Below are positions 1-11,530 of a DNA stretch of 64,000 bases, one piece after another. The position numbers were made by a program, and so were the translations under genes. The notes beneath the pieces are model-generated. The model saw nothing but the letters and a program-made list of their open reading frames with translations. It ran no database searches and had not been told where the DNA came from. Numbering within the stretch: the first letter of the stretch is position 1; every line of letters begins with the position of its first letter. Source of the stretch: Talinum fruticosum (lineage: Eukaryota > Streptophyta > Magnoliopsida > Caryophyllales > Talinaceae); NCBI GenBank assembly GCA_021018815.1, contig JAITYX010000048.1:3154501-3218500 (forward strand), given 5' to 3'.

Positions 1-263
1 AAAACTTACACTTGATCATTTAATAATCGGTTTAAACTTTTGGTTGAGTTGATTCTTAAATATGAACTTTGCTCAATTAATGATCCAAAAAGTGCTATAA
101 ATTCCAGCACTGCTCACAGAGATAAATTTAATGTACTATTGAAGTTTACAGCCATGACAGAAATATCAATCTATGGTTGAGAATATTATGTAGTTACCTA
201 ATTGGAAAGAACCCATTGACGTGGCGCCCTTGTTCTTATATGGTGGGTTTATTTGTTGTTCAG

Positions 264-1322
264 GTTCTTTTTGCCTTCAACAGTTGAGAGAAGGAATTGC
301 CAAGAAGAAGATGTTGAACCATTGGTTCTTAAATTGGTAAGAAGCTTATGGGAATGCGTAATACAAAATGAATCATTATCAAAGGACGACATAACTAATC
401 TAATACGGGACCCTGTGTTTGACGCTGCTAAGGCTGGCAATGTTGAATTCCTCCGCGTAAGCATTCATTCTTATCCTGACGTCATTTGGTTCCACGATGG
501 AGATGATAAAACTATATTTCACTTTGCTATTGAAAATCGGCAAGAGGAGGTCTTCCGACTTATACACGACACTGGTGCCCTCAAGGATATGTTCACAATG
601 TACTTAGATGAGAAAGGCAATAGCATGCTTGATTTGGCAGCCCGATTACCTGCTTCTATTGACAGACTTAACTGCATACCTGGGCCCGCTCTTCAAATGC
701 AACATGAGGTGCTCTGGTATAAAGCAGTGGAAGACATTATGAAGCCTCAAAATGCCCCATATGAAGAAAAAGGATTTTATTCATGACACAACATGAGGAA
801 TTGAGGGAAAAGGGAGAAAAATGGATGAGGAAGACTGCTGCTTCCTATGGCCTCGTGGCAACGCTAATTGCGGGAATAGCATTTACTTCTGGGGTATCAT
901 TCCCAGTTGCTTGGAAAGACAGTGTTCATCATGGCAAACGTATTGAATTCGCGATTTCCGATGCATCATCTCTCATATTCTCAACAAGCTCTATACTAGT
1001 GTTAGTATCGATCTTGACCTCAAGATGTGCGCATGAAGATTTCATTAAAGTGTTGCCTCTCAAGTTGGCTTCAGGCATTGTACTTCTAATCGTAGCTTTG
1101 GTGGCAATGATGATCACTTTTATGGTTACCCTTCACATCAATTTTAAATATAGTGCTATATGGATTGCTTCTACTGTGACTGCCGGCACTCTCATGTTCA
1201 TAATTAGCTTTTGCCATGGTTCGACTTTCACAACCATTTTACGTCTCATAGTTGGCAGCAAGCTTCAGAGGCCTCTCCCCGAGAGACTTTTTAAGGTAAG
1301 GATGGGCACCCATTGGGTCTAG
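264..1322 (+). pseudogene. Ankyrin-repeat/PGG-domain membrane protein, last exon, frameshifted
   Basis: This is the C-terminal part of a plant ankyrin-PGG protein (ACD6/ITN1 class; plasma-membrane proteins linked to stress and defence signalling). A CAG acceptor at 261-263 after a T-rich stretch suggests the exon opens at 264, so earlier exons lie left of the window. The first frame (to about 770) reads FDAAKAGNVEFLR, then a FHFAIENRQEEVF ankyrin-like repeat and the ALQMQHEVLWYKAVE stretch typical just before the PGG domain. The PGG part (HEELREKGEKWMRKTA followed by four hydrophobic segments) is in another frame, entered near 774-783. A short indel around 770 therefore separates the two domains. 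The ORF ends at 1,322 inside a SINE-like sequence, so the true C-terminus may be altered; a possible donor (AAG/GTAAGG) lies near 1,293. A sequencing error or a short unseen intron could also explain the frame change. Confidence 0.75.
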
Positions 1323-1435
1323 GAAGGGGGATTCCCAGGAACCTTCACACTCCCATCATCCTCAGATCAGAGGAATTGAGAACCAGGGATCGAACCTGGG
1401 TCACGTTGTTGACAAATTAGATAGCTATCTTTTTT
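1296..1435 (-). repeat. tRNA-derived SINE-like element
   Basis: Read on the minus strand, the segment begins with an A-box-like TAGCTATCTAATTTG. It continues with an exact Pol III B box, GGTTCGATCC, about 30 bases later, followed by a tRNA-unrelated body. That is the layout of a plant tRNA-derived SINE. It abuts the 3' end of the ankyrin-PGG exon. Short CTTTTTA-like stretches lie on both sides, but no convincing target duplication could be fixed. It could instead be an isolated tRNA remnant. Confidence 0.4.
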
Positions 1436-1439
1436 ACCT

Positions 1440-3236
1440 TTCGTAAAAACTGTATATGTGACTCGTTTTAGAAATGAATATTCAGTTGCTAAAAACATAG
1501 CTGAAAAATAGTTGGATTCGATTGAGCAAGCTGCATTGTAAGTCTTCCTGTATTTTAAGGGTGATTATATATGTCCTGTAAGCAAAACACCTCTTAAATG
1601 TCTTATTTTAACCTAAAATTAATATGTTATAAGAATTTAAATTATCAAATTTTTAATAATTATGAACTATAAAATTTTAATATCCGTTGGTAACGTAAAC
1701 AAGAATAAAATGATAACTTAATCAAATAAACCCTATTTGTAGAGACAGATCATACATGTGATTTTTATAATTTTGAAAAATTATGCTCAAAATATTATTG
1801 TACAAATTATAGGTTGCAACACCATTACAATCTTCAATCATGTAATTTTTTTTTCATTTTAATATATAATAATATAAATTTTAAATCAATAGAACAAATT
1901 TAAAAGGTATTTTGTAACGAGATACATATCATTCACTTTATTAAATAACCAAATTATATTTGTTCAATTACAAATTCAAACATACAATTCCATCCAACAT
2001 TGTGTTTATTCAGTGTACCACACATGAAGAGGACTATGATCACATTGTCTCTATTGATATCAATTTGATACTCCTCCAACAGAGCTAAGGAGGTGTTTGG
2101 TTGGGAGTTTGGGTTTTCATTTGACAACGATGGAATACTCAAGAAATAGACCAAGTTATAAAGAAAATATACAAATTATACCATCGAATCGGATTTATAG
2201 ACCCAAGTTACCATATATAATATTTTGTTTTAATAGTGTCGATAGGCCCGCAAGCGTAGGAGTATATGACTGTAACACATCAAGGTTTTCTCCATAGGGC
2301 AAGGTCAAACTATTGGGTTATATTCCTTCAAAATTTGCTAAGATGGAACCAAGATTTAGAATGAGATTAATATAAACTAAACTACTATCTAATCTAATAA
2401 ATAATTAATCAAAGAACTAAGCAAATCAAGTAATCTTCCAATCGAAATATCAAATTAAGTATTTTTTTAATAGATTATTTTGAAATCGACAATCAAATTA
2501 TCAAATTCTTCTTTCAATGCGGAATAAAATACCTAAATCTAATTAATTATCGTTTCTTAAGCGTTCTTGATTAATTTAGATTTATTAAGCATGTGATATT
2601 ATCAAATTAGTTTTCTTGATTGGTGATTCTTTCTCAAGCTCTCACACAAACAAGTCAAACCTCGGAATTCTAACATCAAATTTTGCCTTTCAGTATTTCA
2701 TCTAATGTCTAAAACATACAAGAAAGTGATCAAGTTTCTCACAAGTAAATAATCAGTCCAAAATTGATAACGCAAGCCAATAATTCCTAAGTCTCACAAG
2801 AGATCAAAACAAGTTTAGGAAATTAATAAGTACTTGCATAAATCAAAGATTCAACATCAAAAATTAAAATATGAATCGTAATATATATAAATATAAAGTG
2901 AGAAAAGAGAAGAGAAGAGAAGAAAGTCACTCATCCGAAGGCGTGATTAAACCTGTCACCCTAATATTCCAAAAAATTTATAACCTCTCTGGTTTTTGTA
3001 GGAGGACTTGGCCTATTAATACGGTTTGTTATAGTAATGATGACATTGTTGGTGGTGTTAATAACTATATATTATGTAAAGAGTTTTGTTTGTTACAAAC
3101 ACTTCGTTCATTGTTGTTTGAGAACGGATGCAAATGGACTTTCTATTTATTGCAAATGACTTATATATGTGGGGGTAGATAGAAAAAAATACAAAAATTA
3201 GTTTTACAAAAAAAAAAACTAAGATATTACTACTGT
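1440..3236. other. AT-rich intergenic DNA, no gene seen
   Basis: Both strands were read for coding potential and only short, biased ORFs were found. Part of 2,280-2,870 has the texture of a decayed retrotransposon flank, but no diagnostic domain, LTR end or terminal repeat could be identified. Confidence 0.6.
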
Positions 3237-3241
3237 TCATA

Positions 3242-4607
3242 TGTTGTTGTACTATAGAGAGTACGGTTGTCGGTCTCGAGGAGCTAGGTCTCATGCAAGT
3301 CTAAGGTCAATGTCCTTATGAACTAAGCAAAAGAACAATTCAGAATTGTTTGTGATGCAAGCACTAAAAACGAGATGAAATCGAGATAAGAAAACCTTAG
3401 GCAGGGGTTTACCAAGCTAACATGCCAACAATCTTAATTACATGCTTCTACACTATTCACAACTGCGATGAACTAGGGAATCGATGCGGTTCGGACCACC
3501 TAAGCCTTCTCTCGAAGGTCATTAAGCTAACTCAATTGAATTAATTGTTGTTCTCACACAATCAAAACCAAAGAATTACATGATTATCGATTCTTCCCTT
3601 AATAACAACCTAAATTATTCTCATATCTAAGTTGTAATCATCCAACAAGTTGAAGTAGAACTAAGTCTCTTCTCTCGAAGTCTACTCAATTCCCAAAAAT
3701 AATAAAGGCAGGATTCTCTCGAACCTCACACCAATTCACAAGTATCAACAAGTCGGAAATTCATCAAACAATTGCAATTTAGTATCAAAGCATAAATTAC
3801 GATTAGACTAGCATATTAGTGGCAAAATCCCCAACCTAAGTTGGAAATTTAGCCACACATATTCATGGCATTTGACAACAGATTGAGGAATGAAGACCGA
3901 AAAGAATGCAAGATAGAAGTAGAGAGAAGAATAATAATACCGTAAACTTGAATTAACTTGCAATTAAATGAAAATAATTTCAAGCTTTGATCTCTTAACA
4001 ATGGAAATAAGTGCTTAAAAGTAGAGAGAAACTAGCCTAAAAAACGCAGCATCCAAAGTCTCCCAGAAAAAATGACAGTTCCGGAATAAAAGATGCGTAA
4101 AAACGTAAACTGCCGATTGGCACGACCAGTGCTGAAACCGTGCTGCACCCGTGCAAGCTCATGACTTCTTCAATTAAATCTCAAATTCTTAGCATGGTCT
4201 CGTGCTGAAACCGTGCTTAACCCGTGCAAGCTCGCGGCGCCTTCGGTTGATTTCCGAATTCCTAGCATGGCCTCGTGCCGACCTCTTCCGCTTCGGCACA
4301 GCACTCGTGCTAGGTCCGCTTTCCTTCTTTTCTTCAGCACAGCCAGTGTTACAGCCTGTGATGACTTGGTTTGACCTCTTTCTTCGCTCTCCGACCTTCT
4401 ATGGCCTCCCGCTCTTTTCCTTAGCACTTTGAAAGATGTATTCTTCATCATAAAAGGCGGGATTACCTCAAAACATATAAATTCGCACACTTTAATCATA
4501 AATGAAGAAAGTAAGCGAAATCAATAAGAATTTAGGTGAGAAGGCCTTTGAAGTGTCGAAATTAGCCAAAAAGAGAATGGAAAAGCACGTAAAATTCCGG
4601 TTTATCA
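3242..4607 (-). repeat. Athila 3' LTR
   Basis: Pairs with 13,572-14,937, with the same length and about 98% identity by eye. On the minus strand it opens TGATAAACCGG next to the polypurine tract and closes ACAACAACA at the TCATA duplication. The stretch 4,125-4,340 holds repeated ACCGTGCT/CCCGTGC motifs, which recur in the internal region at 7.99-8.43 kb. Confidence 0.95.
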
Positions 4608-4645
4608 ACCCCCCATGCTTACTCCTTGCTTGTCCTCAAGCAAGG
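4608..4645 (-). other. Polypurine tract at 3' LTR
   Basis: On the minus strand AAGCATGGGGGGT lies directly upstream of the LTR terminal TG. It follows a TTGAGGACAAGCAAGG motif of the kind commonly found before the tract in plant gypsy elements. This is the expected origin of plus-strand DNA synthesis. Confidence 0.8.
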
Positions 4646-6151
4646 CTATCATGAAGTGTTAAAGAAACGGGGAGGTAGAAAACCGAAACTGCCTTCCTCG
4701 AGTGAAGGGGAGCGCTAGACAACCAAAGCAAGTATATACAAAAGAATCATTGGCAAGATCGAGAATCAAATCGAAACAAAAGTTGCAACTCAAATCAAGA
4801 TTGCAAAGTCTAGTAGCAACACAACCAATCTATCCCAACCCAAATGCAATCAAGTTCTATACAAATGTTTGGAAAACTAGTTGGGATTAGTAGGACCTCA
4901 CTTTAGGGTATGTGGAACACTCCCCTCATGTGTTTGAAAAGTACTGTGGTTTACTCAAAACTCTCCCAAAACTTGCACACTACCATAAGCTTGCCAAATA
5001 TCTCAATTCTCTACCACTATGGACAAATCATGCAAGTTTTCCAATCAGGAGGACTTTAAAGAGGGTTGTAATGAGGCTTGGGCTAAGGGAAAGGAGGGAA
5101 AAACATTTAGGACTGTGGAGCTTAGTAGCTAGAGCTAGGGAGCACAACACTTTCTACTACAACAACGTCACACCTCCAAACATCTAATCATAATACCACA
5201 TCACACCAAGCTTCAAGTAACAAAGGAGCGGAGATTTCTCAACACAAAACGCCATTCATGCTTACAACACTTTATTCCCTTTTTTTTAACTCTTCTTTTT
5301 CTGATTTTCTTCTTTTTTTTCTTTTTTTTTTAAAAAAAATTTACAAGTAAATTAAGCAAGGTAAGCATGAATGATTAAAACTAAAATCCATCTCCACTCA
5401 TAACTCCTTCAATTAACCAATAAACCAATCACCACCAACAAGGTATCACCCAACAAATTCTCAGTCAATAGAAATGCTCCACTAAACCAAGGCTTAAGGA
5501 TGGGAAAGAATTGAAAAAGGCCAAAGGTATATTGAGCAAGGTTAGTGCAAGGGAAGGGGAAAGCTTGAAGGGTTTGAAACAAGGATACATAACATTCAGG
5601 TGGCTATTTGGCTCATGTAGTTTATCAAAATGAATGCCTCTATCCTCTTGGTAAACATGCATGTGTCAAATGTGTTTTTGAAGAGAAAGATGACAAGTTC
5701 TAGAGTTGCAAGCATGGTAAAGTAACACTTATGAGAAATGAGACTACAAAAATGGTAGTCGTTAAGGCACAAAAGAGTCTCACAGGTTATCCCTACGACA
5801 ATCACAACAACTAGTTCATTTGATGTACCAAACATATGAATTTCACAATTATGCACAAGAATTGTTCAAGACTAGATAAATCGCAAACAAGACAATCAAT
5901 CTCAATCAATTTAGCAACCAAGTCTCTTTCATCATCCCAACCAAGCCAAAGACCCCAAAGTACACACTTCCTATGAGAAATCAAGTGCACACCTCCTTCA
6001 AATGTTCATCATAGGAGGTTTCTTTTTTTTTTTTTTTTTTTTTTAAACCGACTAAAAAGTGACTAAATGCAAGCCTAAGTGAAAATGATAGTTAAAATGT
6101 ACAACCTAAACTAATATGTACAACTAACACATGAAAAATCATCATTTATAA
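4646..6151 (-). other. Athila 3' internal region, non-coding
   Basis: About 1.5 kb between two polypurine-like tracts. It contains T/A homopolymer runs (5,280-5,340 and 6,022-6,045) and no recognisable protein. Long 3' regions between the last ORF and the LTR are usual in Athila elements. Confidence 0.6.
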
Positions 6152-6195
6152 GCAACCCCCCATGCTTAGGACTTTCATTGTCCTCAATGAAAAGC
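6152..6195 (-). other. Second, internal polypurine-tract-like motif
   Basis: On the minus strand TTGAGGACAATGAAAG leads into TAAGCATGGGGGGTTGC. This repeats the arrangement seen at the LTR-proximal tract, including the AAGCATGGGGGGT core. It lies between the ATHILA ORF-1-like gene and the 3' region, so it could act as an additional plus-strand primer. Confidence 0.6.
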
Positions 6196-6382
6196 AAAAA
6201 TCGAAATGAGCAAAGGAGGGAAGGGGAAACTCACAACGGGGTCACTCGGACCCCGGTGCGCCGGCGGCGTCCGGTCGGAAGGAGGATGTGGCACCCCATA
6301 ATGATAGTAGGCGTAATGGGCAAGGTGCTCCAGGTGACCAACTCTACCGTCAAGACTCCTAAGGCTCGATTATTGGAGAGCA

Positions 6383-7702
6383 TCATGTCGCGCAGCTCTC
6401 CCCGCCCCACATGAAGCTGATCGAGCCGATCAAGGATGGTCCGGAACATGGTGGGCTCGGCGGTGGAGGAAAAAGGAGGAGGCTCCTCGGTACCGGTATC
6501 CGCAGGTGGTGTGGTCGGTGCAGAAGAGGAGGTGCCCTCGTGATGGGATTGGCCCGCAACGATGGCCCGAGAATAGCACAAGTTGGCCATATCGGTGATG
6601 GTAGTGCGACCCTTATTGGGGAGAGCAAAGAAAGGCCTTCGTGGTGGCGGACCCAGTAAATGCCGTTGATACACTCCATAATATCCATGTGAACCAAGGC
6701 ACGTCCGTCGATGACGGAGCTGCAATGTAAGATGGGTAATAGCGAGATGTCGAGCTCCAAACCGACTGCAAGTGCCGTGATCACCCCACCATGGGCAAGG
6801 ACAACCCTAGCACTAGAACATTGGGACTGGATATGAGCGAGAAGATGGATGCCACAGTTCACATGATGACCATGCAGAGCAGCCCAAATCAGGAAAAGTT
6901 CATCACTCGCGCACGGTGTTGTGGCTATCACCCCGGCAAACATAGAATGGGCAAGGAACCGTTGCGAGAATGCGAATGACAGGGTTGCAAAAGCGGTGGC
7001 TTTAGTTTGCCGTGCATCATAGTCCGTGGCCCTGCGCATATCAGGAGAGCCCACAAAATACAACGGGCGCTCATCACAAGTAATGGACATGTAGAAATCA
7101 GTAGGCCGGTAACCTTCCATGTCCTTGCCAGTAACACCCCGATAATTGATATGAAGACGGCGACAGAATTCCTCACTAGACATCCCAAAATCTTGATTAA
7201 AAAGACGAAATGAAACCTCGGGTATGCCCAATTGGCCTTTTCTCCGATCCTCAAACTTGAATGAACTATAAAATTCCCGAACTAACCCCTCGTGGACTCC
7301 CCACCGAACATCGTTAGCAAACTCAAGTAATCCCAAAACATTAAGCAATTGACACAAGTCATCCCAAAGATCAATAGACTTCAAAAATTCAACATCAAAG
7401 TGTCTTGGGGCACTAATGGAACGGGATTCTAACTTTCTGTATCGATCATACCGAACATCACTCGGAGAAAACGATACCAAAGGGGTTGGAAGAATTACCT
7501 CGGGTGGAGCACCCGGCGTGAAGATGACCCCGGTAGTGTTCGAGCCCGCTTTGAAGGAGCCATGGCCAGTCGTGAAAGTAGCAGAGGAAAACGGAGCTCG
7601 AAAAACGGAACCTCCGTGGGAGCCCCCAAACGTGGGAAGAAAACCCACGAAAACGAGGCGAAGGGGCGAAATTGGCGTTACCACGATCCGCAACAACTTC
7701 AA
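6383..7702 (-). CDS. ATHILA ORF-1-like protein
   Basis: A 439-codon open frame downstream of pol, in the position where Athila elements carry their extra (sometimes called env-like) gene. The middle matches the pattern I know for the ATHILA ORF-1 family: a conserved block around residues 90-180 (WDDLCQLLNVLGLLEF, then a region ending in IPEVSFRLFNQDFGMS) and a later block with ASDELFLIWAALHGHHV and a GGVITALAVGLEL segment. The C-terminal 80 or so residues are low-complexity (Pro/Ser-rich) and may lie past a frameshift. I see no clear signal peptide or strong C-terminal membrane anchor, so calling it an envelope protein is not supported. Its function is unknown. It is the longest intact frame in the element. 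Confidence 0.7.
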   Translation of the reverse strand: MKLLRIVVTPISPLRLVFVGFLPTFGGSHGGSVFRAPFSSATFTTGHGSFKAGSNTTGVIFTPGAPPEVILPTPLVSFSPSDVRYDRYRKLESRSISAPRHFDVEFLKSIDLWDDLCQLLNVLGLLEFANDVRWGVHEGLVREFYSSFKFEDRRKGQLGIPEVSFRLFNQDFGMSSEEFCRRLHINYRGVTGKDMEGYRPTDFYMSITCDERPLYFVGSPDMRRATDYDARQTKATAFATLSFAFSQRFLAHSMFAGVIATTPCASDELFLIWAALHGHHVNCGIHLLAHIQSQCSSARVVLAHGGVITALAVGLELDISLLPILHCSSVIDGRALVHMDIMECINGIYWVRHHEGLSLLSPIRVALPSPIWPTCAILGPSLRANPITRAPPLLHRPHHLRIPVPRSLLLFPPPPSPPCSGPSLIGSISFMWGGESCAT

Positions 7703-7984
7703 TGGCTAGGTCGCTTGCACCTCAAGCTTCAAAAGTTCAACAATGGAGGAAGAACCCGAGGAGAGAGAAAACCGCAGAATTGGTTGTGACGGCGTGGGAA
7801 CCGGAGATGGTGAGGGGCGAAAATCGGGCCGGAGATGGTGGTTGAAGGTCGAGTGGAAGAAATGGAGAGCTTCGAGGGGAAAGGAGGGGTGGCACGGCGT
7901 GGGGAAGATGAAGCATGACAGTGCTTAGGGTTTTGGGGAGGAAGAAAGTGAAAGAATGGAAGGAGAAAACACAAAACTGCGAAT

Positions 7985-8440
7985 TTCAATCTGGGCAATT
8001 GCGTCGCACGACCGAGTGCTTTACCCGTGCTGCACTCGTGCCGACCCACTACTGTTCGAAAAATTTCATCCGGAAAAGCGCACAACCCGTGCTAAAACCG
8101 TGCTGTATCCGTGCTGACCCACGGCAATTTTGGAAAAATTTGTCCGGGTAGGTCGCACAACCAGTGCTTCCACCGTGCTGCACCCGTGCCAAGCATACGG
8201 CTTTTCTGGAAAAGAAGGCTTGTCAAGCGCACAACCTGTGCCGCAATCGTGCTGCAACCGTGCTAGCATGCGGCAATTCTGGAAAATAGTCATATGGGCA
8301 AGTGCATGACCCGTACGGTACCCGTGCTGGACCCGTGCCGGACCCACGGCTTTGCTGGGAAATTAGCGCGAGTGCGATACAGCATGACCGAGTGCGCAAC
8401 TCGTGCTAAACCCGTGCCGACCCACGGCATTGTGAATAAA
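7985..8440 (-). repeat. Degenerate GTGC-rich repeats in Athila spacer
   Basis: Five or six decayed units of about 75-90 bp lie between integrase and the ORF-1-like gene. Each carries ACCCGTGCT, CCGTGCTG and CCCACGGC-type words. The same words occur in both LTRs of this element (4,125-4,340 and 14,450-14,700). No protein was recognised. Confidence 0.6.
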
Positions 8441-8452
8441 TTCAGCTATACA

Positions 8453-9470
8453 TCACTCTTTTTTTTTTTGTGAAATAACATAAACTAGAAAACTAGAAAA
8501 CTTGGATTGCCTCCCAAGAAGCGCTTGTTTAAGGTCCCGAGTTTGACCAAAACTCCTTAGCCATTTGAAATGGGGGAAAGGGTGCTTGAAACCGCCCCGA
8601 ATAGACTCTCCTTGGAGATAGTGCTTGAGTCTTGAGTCGTTCACCTAGAATGTATCATTTTTATCACCACGGCCTATTTCGACAACCCCAAAAGGATACA
8701 TTTGGAAGACTTTGTATGGACCGGACCATCAAGAACGGAGCTTGCCGTAAAAGAGTTTCGATCCGGAATTGAACAATAGTACCAAATCACCCACATGAAA
8801 CTCCCGTCTATTGATATTTTTGTCATGCCAAGCCTTCATGCGCTCCTTGTAAATCATAGAGTTATCGTAAGCATCCCTCCGAATCTCATCTAGTTCATTG
8901 AGTTGGAGCAGTCTTTTGCCCCCGCCGCTTTCAAATCAAAGTTGAGATGTCGCACCGCCCAATGAGTCCTAAACTCAAGCTCAACAGGGAAGTGGCAAGG
9001 CTTCCCATATACCAAACGATAGGGAGTAGTACCAATTGGGGTTTTAAAGGCCGTCCGATAAGCCCAAAGAGTATCATCAAGTTTATCCGCCCAATCCTTC
9101 CCGGAACTAGCAACCGTTCTCTCCAAAATGTGCTTGATTTCACGGTTGGAAATTTCCACTTGGCCGCTAGTTTGTGGATGATAGGCCAAACCTCTTTTAT
9201 GTGACACACCATATTTAGCTAGCAAAGCCTCAAATTTCTTCTCAATGAAGTGTGTCCCATTGTCACTAATCACCACTCGAGGCACCCCAAACCCGGGAAA
9301 TATGGTCTTCTTGAAAAATCGAGAAACGACTCGAGCATCATTAGTGAGACTAGCAACGGCTTCAACCCATTTGGATACATAGTCTACTGCCACCAAAATA
9401 AACTTATTCCCCTTGAGGAAGGGAATGGTCCCATAAAGTCAATGCCCCAAACATCAAATACCTCAATCAC
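8453..9470 (-). pseudogene. Athila integrase catalytic core and C-terminal part
   Basis: The minus-strand frame around 8,890-9,396 reads a gypsy integrase core: VISDNGTHF carries the second catalytic aspartate, and [17 protein letters not shown] carries the glutamate. The first aspartate is in a [10 protein letters not shown] stretch in another frame near 9,430-9,465. Downstream, REFHVGDLVLLFNSG and later residues to about 8,453 match the Athila integrase tail but are frame-broken. The N-terminal zinc finger is missing: sequence passes from RNase H directly into the integrase core. All three acidic catalytic residues can be seen, but the gene is not continuous. Confidence 0.85.
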
Positions 9471-9658
9471 CTAAGAGCATAGGAGATAGGGCGAAACTTC
9501 TCAATAGCATACACCACGGCCAACAACTCCTTCTCTGTTGTGGTGTAATTTTGTTGGGCTCCATCAAGTGTCTTGCTCGCATAATAAATGACATGAGGCT
9601 TCTTGTCCCTTCGCTGCCCTAACACGGCTCCAACCGCGTGATCACTTGCGTCGCACAT
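9467..9658 (-). pseudogene. Athila RNase H, truncated
   Basis: CDASDHAVGAVLGQR (first catalytic aspartate), then VIYYASKTLDGAQQNY and TTTEKELLAVVYAIEKFR (catalytic glutamate): the standard start of a gypsy RNase H. After EKFRPISYALR the frame stops, and the sequence joins integrase core at about 9,466. The second half of RNase H is absent. Confidence 0.85.
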
Positions 9659-9659
9659 A

Positions 9660-10645
9660 ATCTCAAAGGGGAGATTCCGATCCGGCGGTTGGATGATAGG
9701 GCGTAAATCAATGCTTCCTTTATGCTGAGGAAAGCTTCATGACATTCGTAGTAAAATCAAACGGGATATCTTTGATGAGGAGCTGAGTTAGAGGCTTAGC
9801 AATTTTGGAGAAGTCCTTAATAAAGCGGCGGTAAAAGTCGGCATGACCAAGGAAACTCCTCACTCCCTTGACAGAACTAGGGGAGGTAGCTTTTCAATAA
9901 CCTCAATTTTTGCTCGATCAACCTCGATGCCCCGATTAGACACAACATGACCCAAAAACGCCCTCTTGTACCATGAAATGGCATTTTTCCCAATTCAAAA
10001 CTAGGTTTACTTCCTCACATCTACGTAGCAGTTTCTCAAGATTTTGTAAACAAGTGTCAAAAGTGCTACCAGTAACAGAGAAGTCATCCATGAAGACTTC
10101 CATGATGTGTTCTATGAAATCGGAAAAATAGCCATCATATATCGTTGGAAAGTGGCCGGGGCATTACATAAACCAAAAGGCATCCTACGGTACGCAAAGG
10201 TACCATAGGGGCATGTGAAGGTGGTCTTCTCTTGATCATTTGGATGTATAGGGATTTGAAAAAACCGGAAAAACCATCCAAATAACAAAAGTATGAATGC
10301 CTGGCTAATCTCTCCAACATTTGGTCAATAAATGGGAGGGGAAGTGGTCCTTCCGGGTGGCTTGATTCAATCTTCTATAGTCTATACACATGCGCCACCC
10401 GGTAATCTGTCCTAGTGGAAATGAGCTCATTAGCCTCATTCTTGACCACGGTCATACCCCCTTTTGGGTACTACTTGGACCGGACTTACCCAATCACTAT
10501 TTGCAATAGGATAGATAATCCCAGCCGTAAGCGGCTTGACAACTTCCTTTTTGACAACCTCTTGCATATTGGGATTCAATCGCCTTTGAGGTTGTCTAGA
10601 GGGCTTATGACCGTCGTCAAGATCAATTTTATGCATACGAAGCAT
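9660..10645 (-). pseudogene. Athila reverse transcriptase, broken
   Basis: Fragments in several minus-strand frames assemble into a gypsy reverse transcriptase. QPQRRLNPNMQEVVKKEV and GIIYPIANSDWVSPVQVV mark the N-terminal end at 10,436-10,645. YFCYLDGFSGFF lies near 10,290. The catalytic FMDD is in MEVFMDDFSVTGSTFD near 10,075-10,110. Stops and frameshifts separate these blocks, so no full enzyme can be made from this copy. Confidence 0.85.
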
Positions 10646-11530
10646 GGACTAATTCCCTTGAGATCATCGATGCTATAACCAATGGCACTTCTATGCTTCC
10701 GAAGCACATTGAGAAGGTTTTCAAGCTGAGTGCCACGTAATTCAGCATTAATAATCACAGGGAATGACTCATTATGACCAAGAAATGCATACCTGAGATG
10801 GAAGGGTAGAGGTTTGAGCTCTACCTTGACATGAATGGGAACTTCCTTGGTGTCCTTGGCCTCCGTGGCTTCTAAGTTGCATATGTCTAGGCTCCCATGC
10901 TTTGACAAGGATGGAGGAGCCACATCTAACAACTCAGAATAGAGTGTTGCCTCCTCATATTTTCCTTTAGAACCATCACCCATTATGCATGCCTCCAAAG
11001 GATCTCGCACATGCCGATGTGGTAGCCACTCATCATATATGATCTGCTCCAACACATCCACCCTACAACATGTGTCTTCGAGAGCGGGGGTGGACATAGA
11101 CTTGGTGAGATTAAACTCCACCTTCTTTTCCCCAACATGCAATGATAGTTTGCCGTTCTTTACATCGATCATGGCTCCAGCAGATAGCGAGAAAAGGCCT
11201 TCCCAAAATGATTGGAATTTGTGCATCTTCGGCCATTTCCATAACAACAAAGTGGCATGGGATGAAGAATTTCCCGACTTGAAGTGGCACATCTTCTAGA
11301 AGTCCAATGGGGAATTTGACAGATCGATCCGCCAACCGAAGAGAAATAGTGGTTGGCTTCAACTCTCCCATTTGAAGGTGCTTACAGATGGAGTAGGGAA
11401 TAAGGCTAACACTTGCTCCAAGATCACACAAAGCCTTACTAATGGCTACATCTCCTACAGAGCATGGTATGGTAAAACTACCTGGATCGAAAGCTTTGGG
11501 GGTAGCTTGTTTTGGATGATTGCACTGCAC
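10576..11530 (-). pseudogene. Athila protease and protease-RT linker
   Basis: The frame at 11,111-11,530 has ALCDLGASVSLIPYSI, the Athila version of the aspartic protease active site (DLG in place of D-T/S-G), and IPIILGRPFLA, the usual second protease motif. An overlapping frame (10,576-11,292) continues through FHLRYAFLGHNESFPVII and HRSAIGYSIDDLKGISP, the linker just before reverse transcriptase in this clade. The two frames overlap, so at least one shift has occurred. Confidence 0.85.

Noticed and set aside
6383..7702. Envelope protein of an endogenous retrovirus
   Set aside because: No signal peptide, cleavage site or strong membrane anchor; pattern fits the ATHILA ORF-1 family of unknown function.
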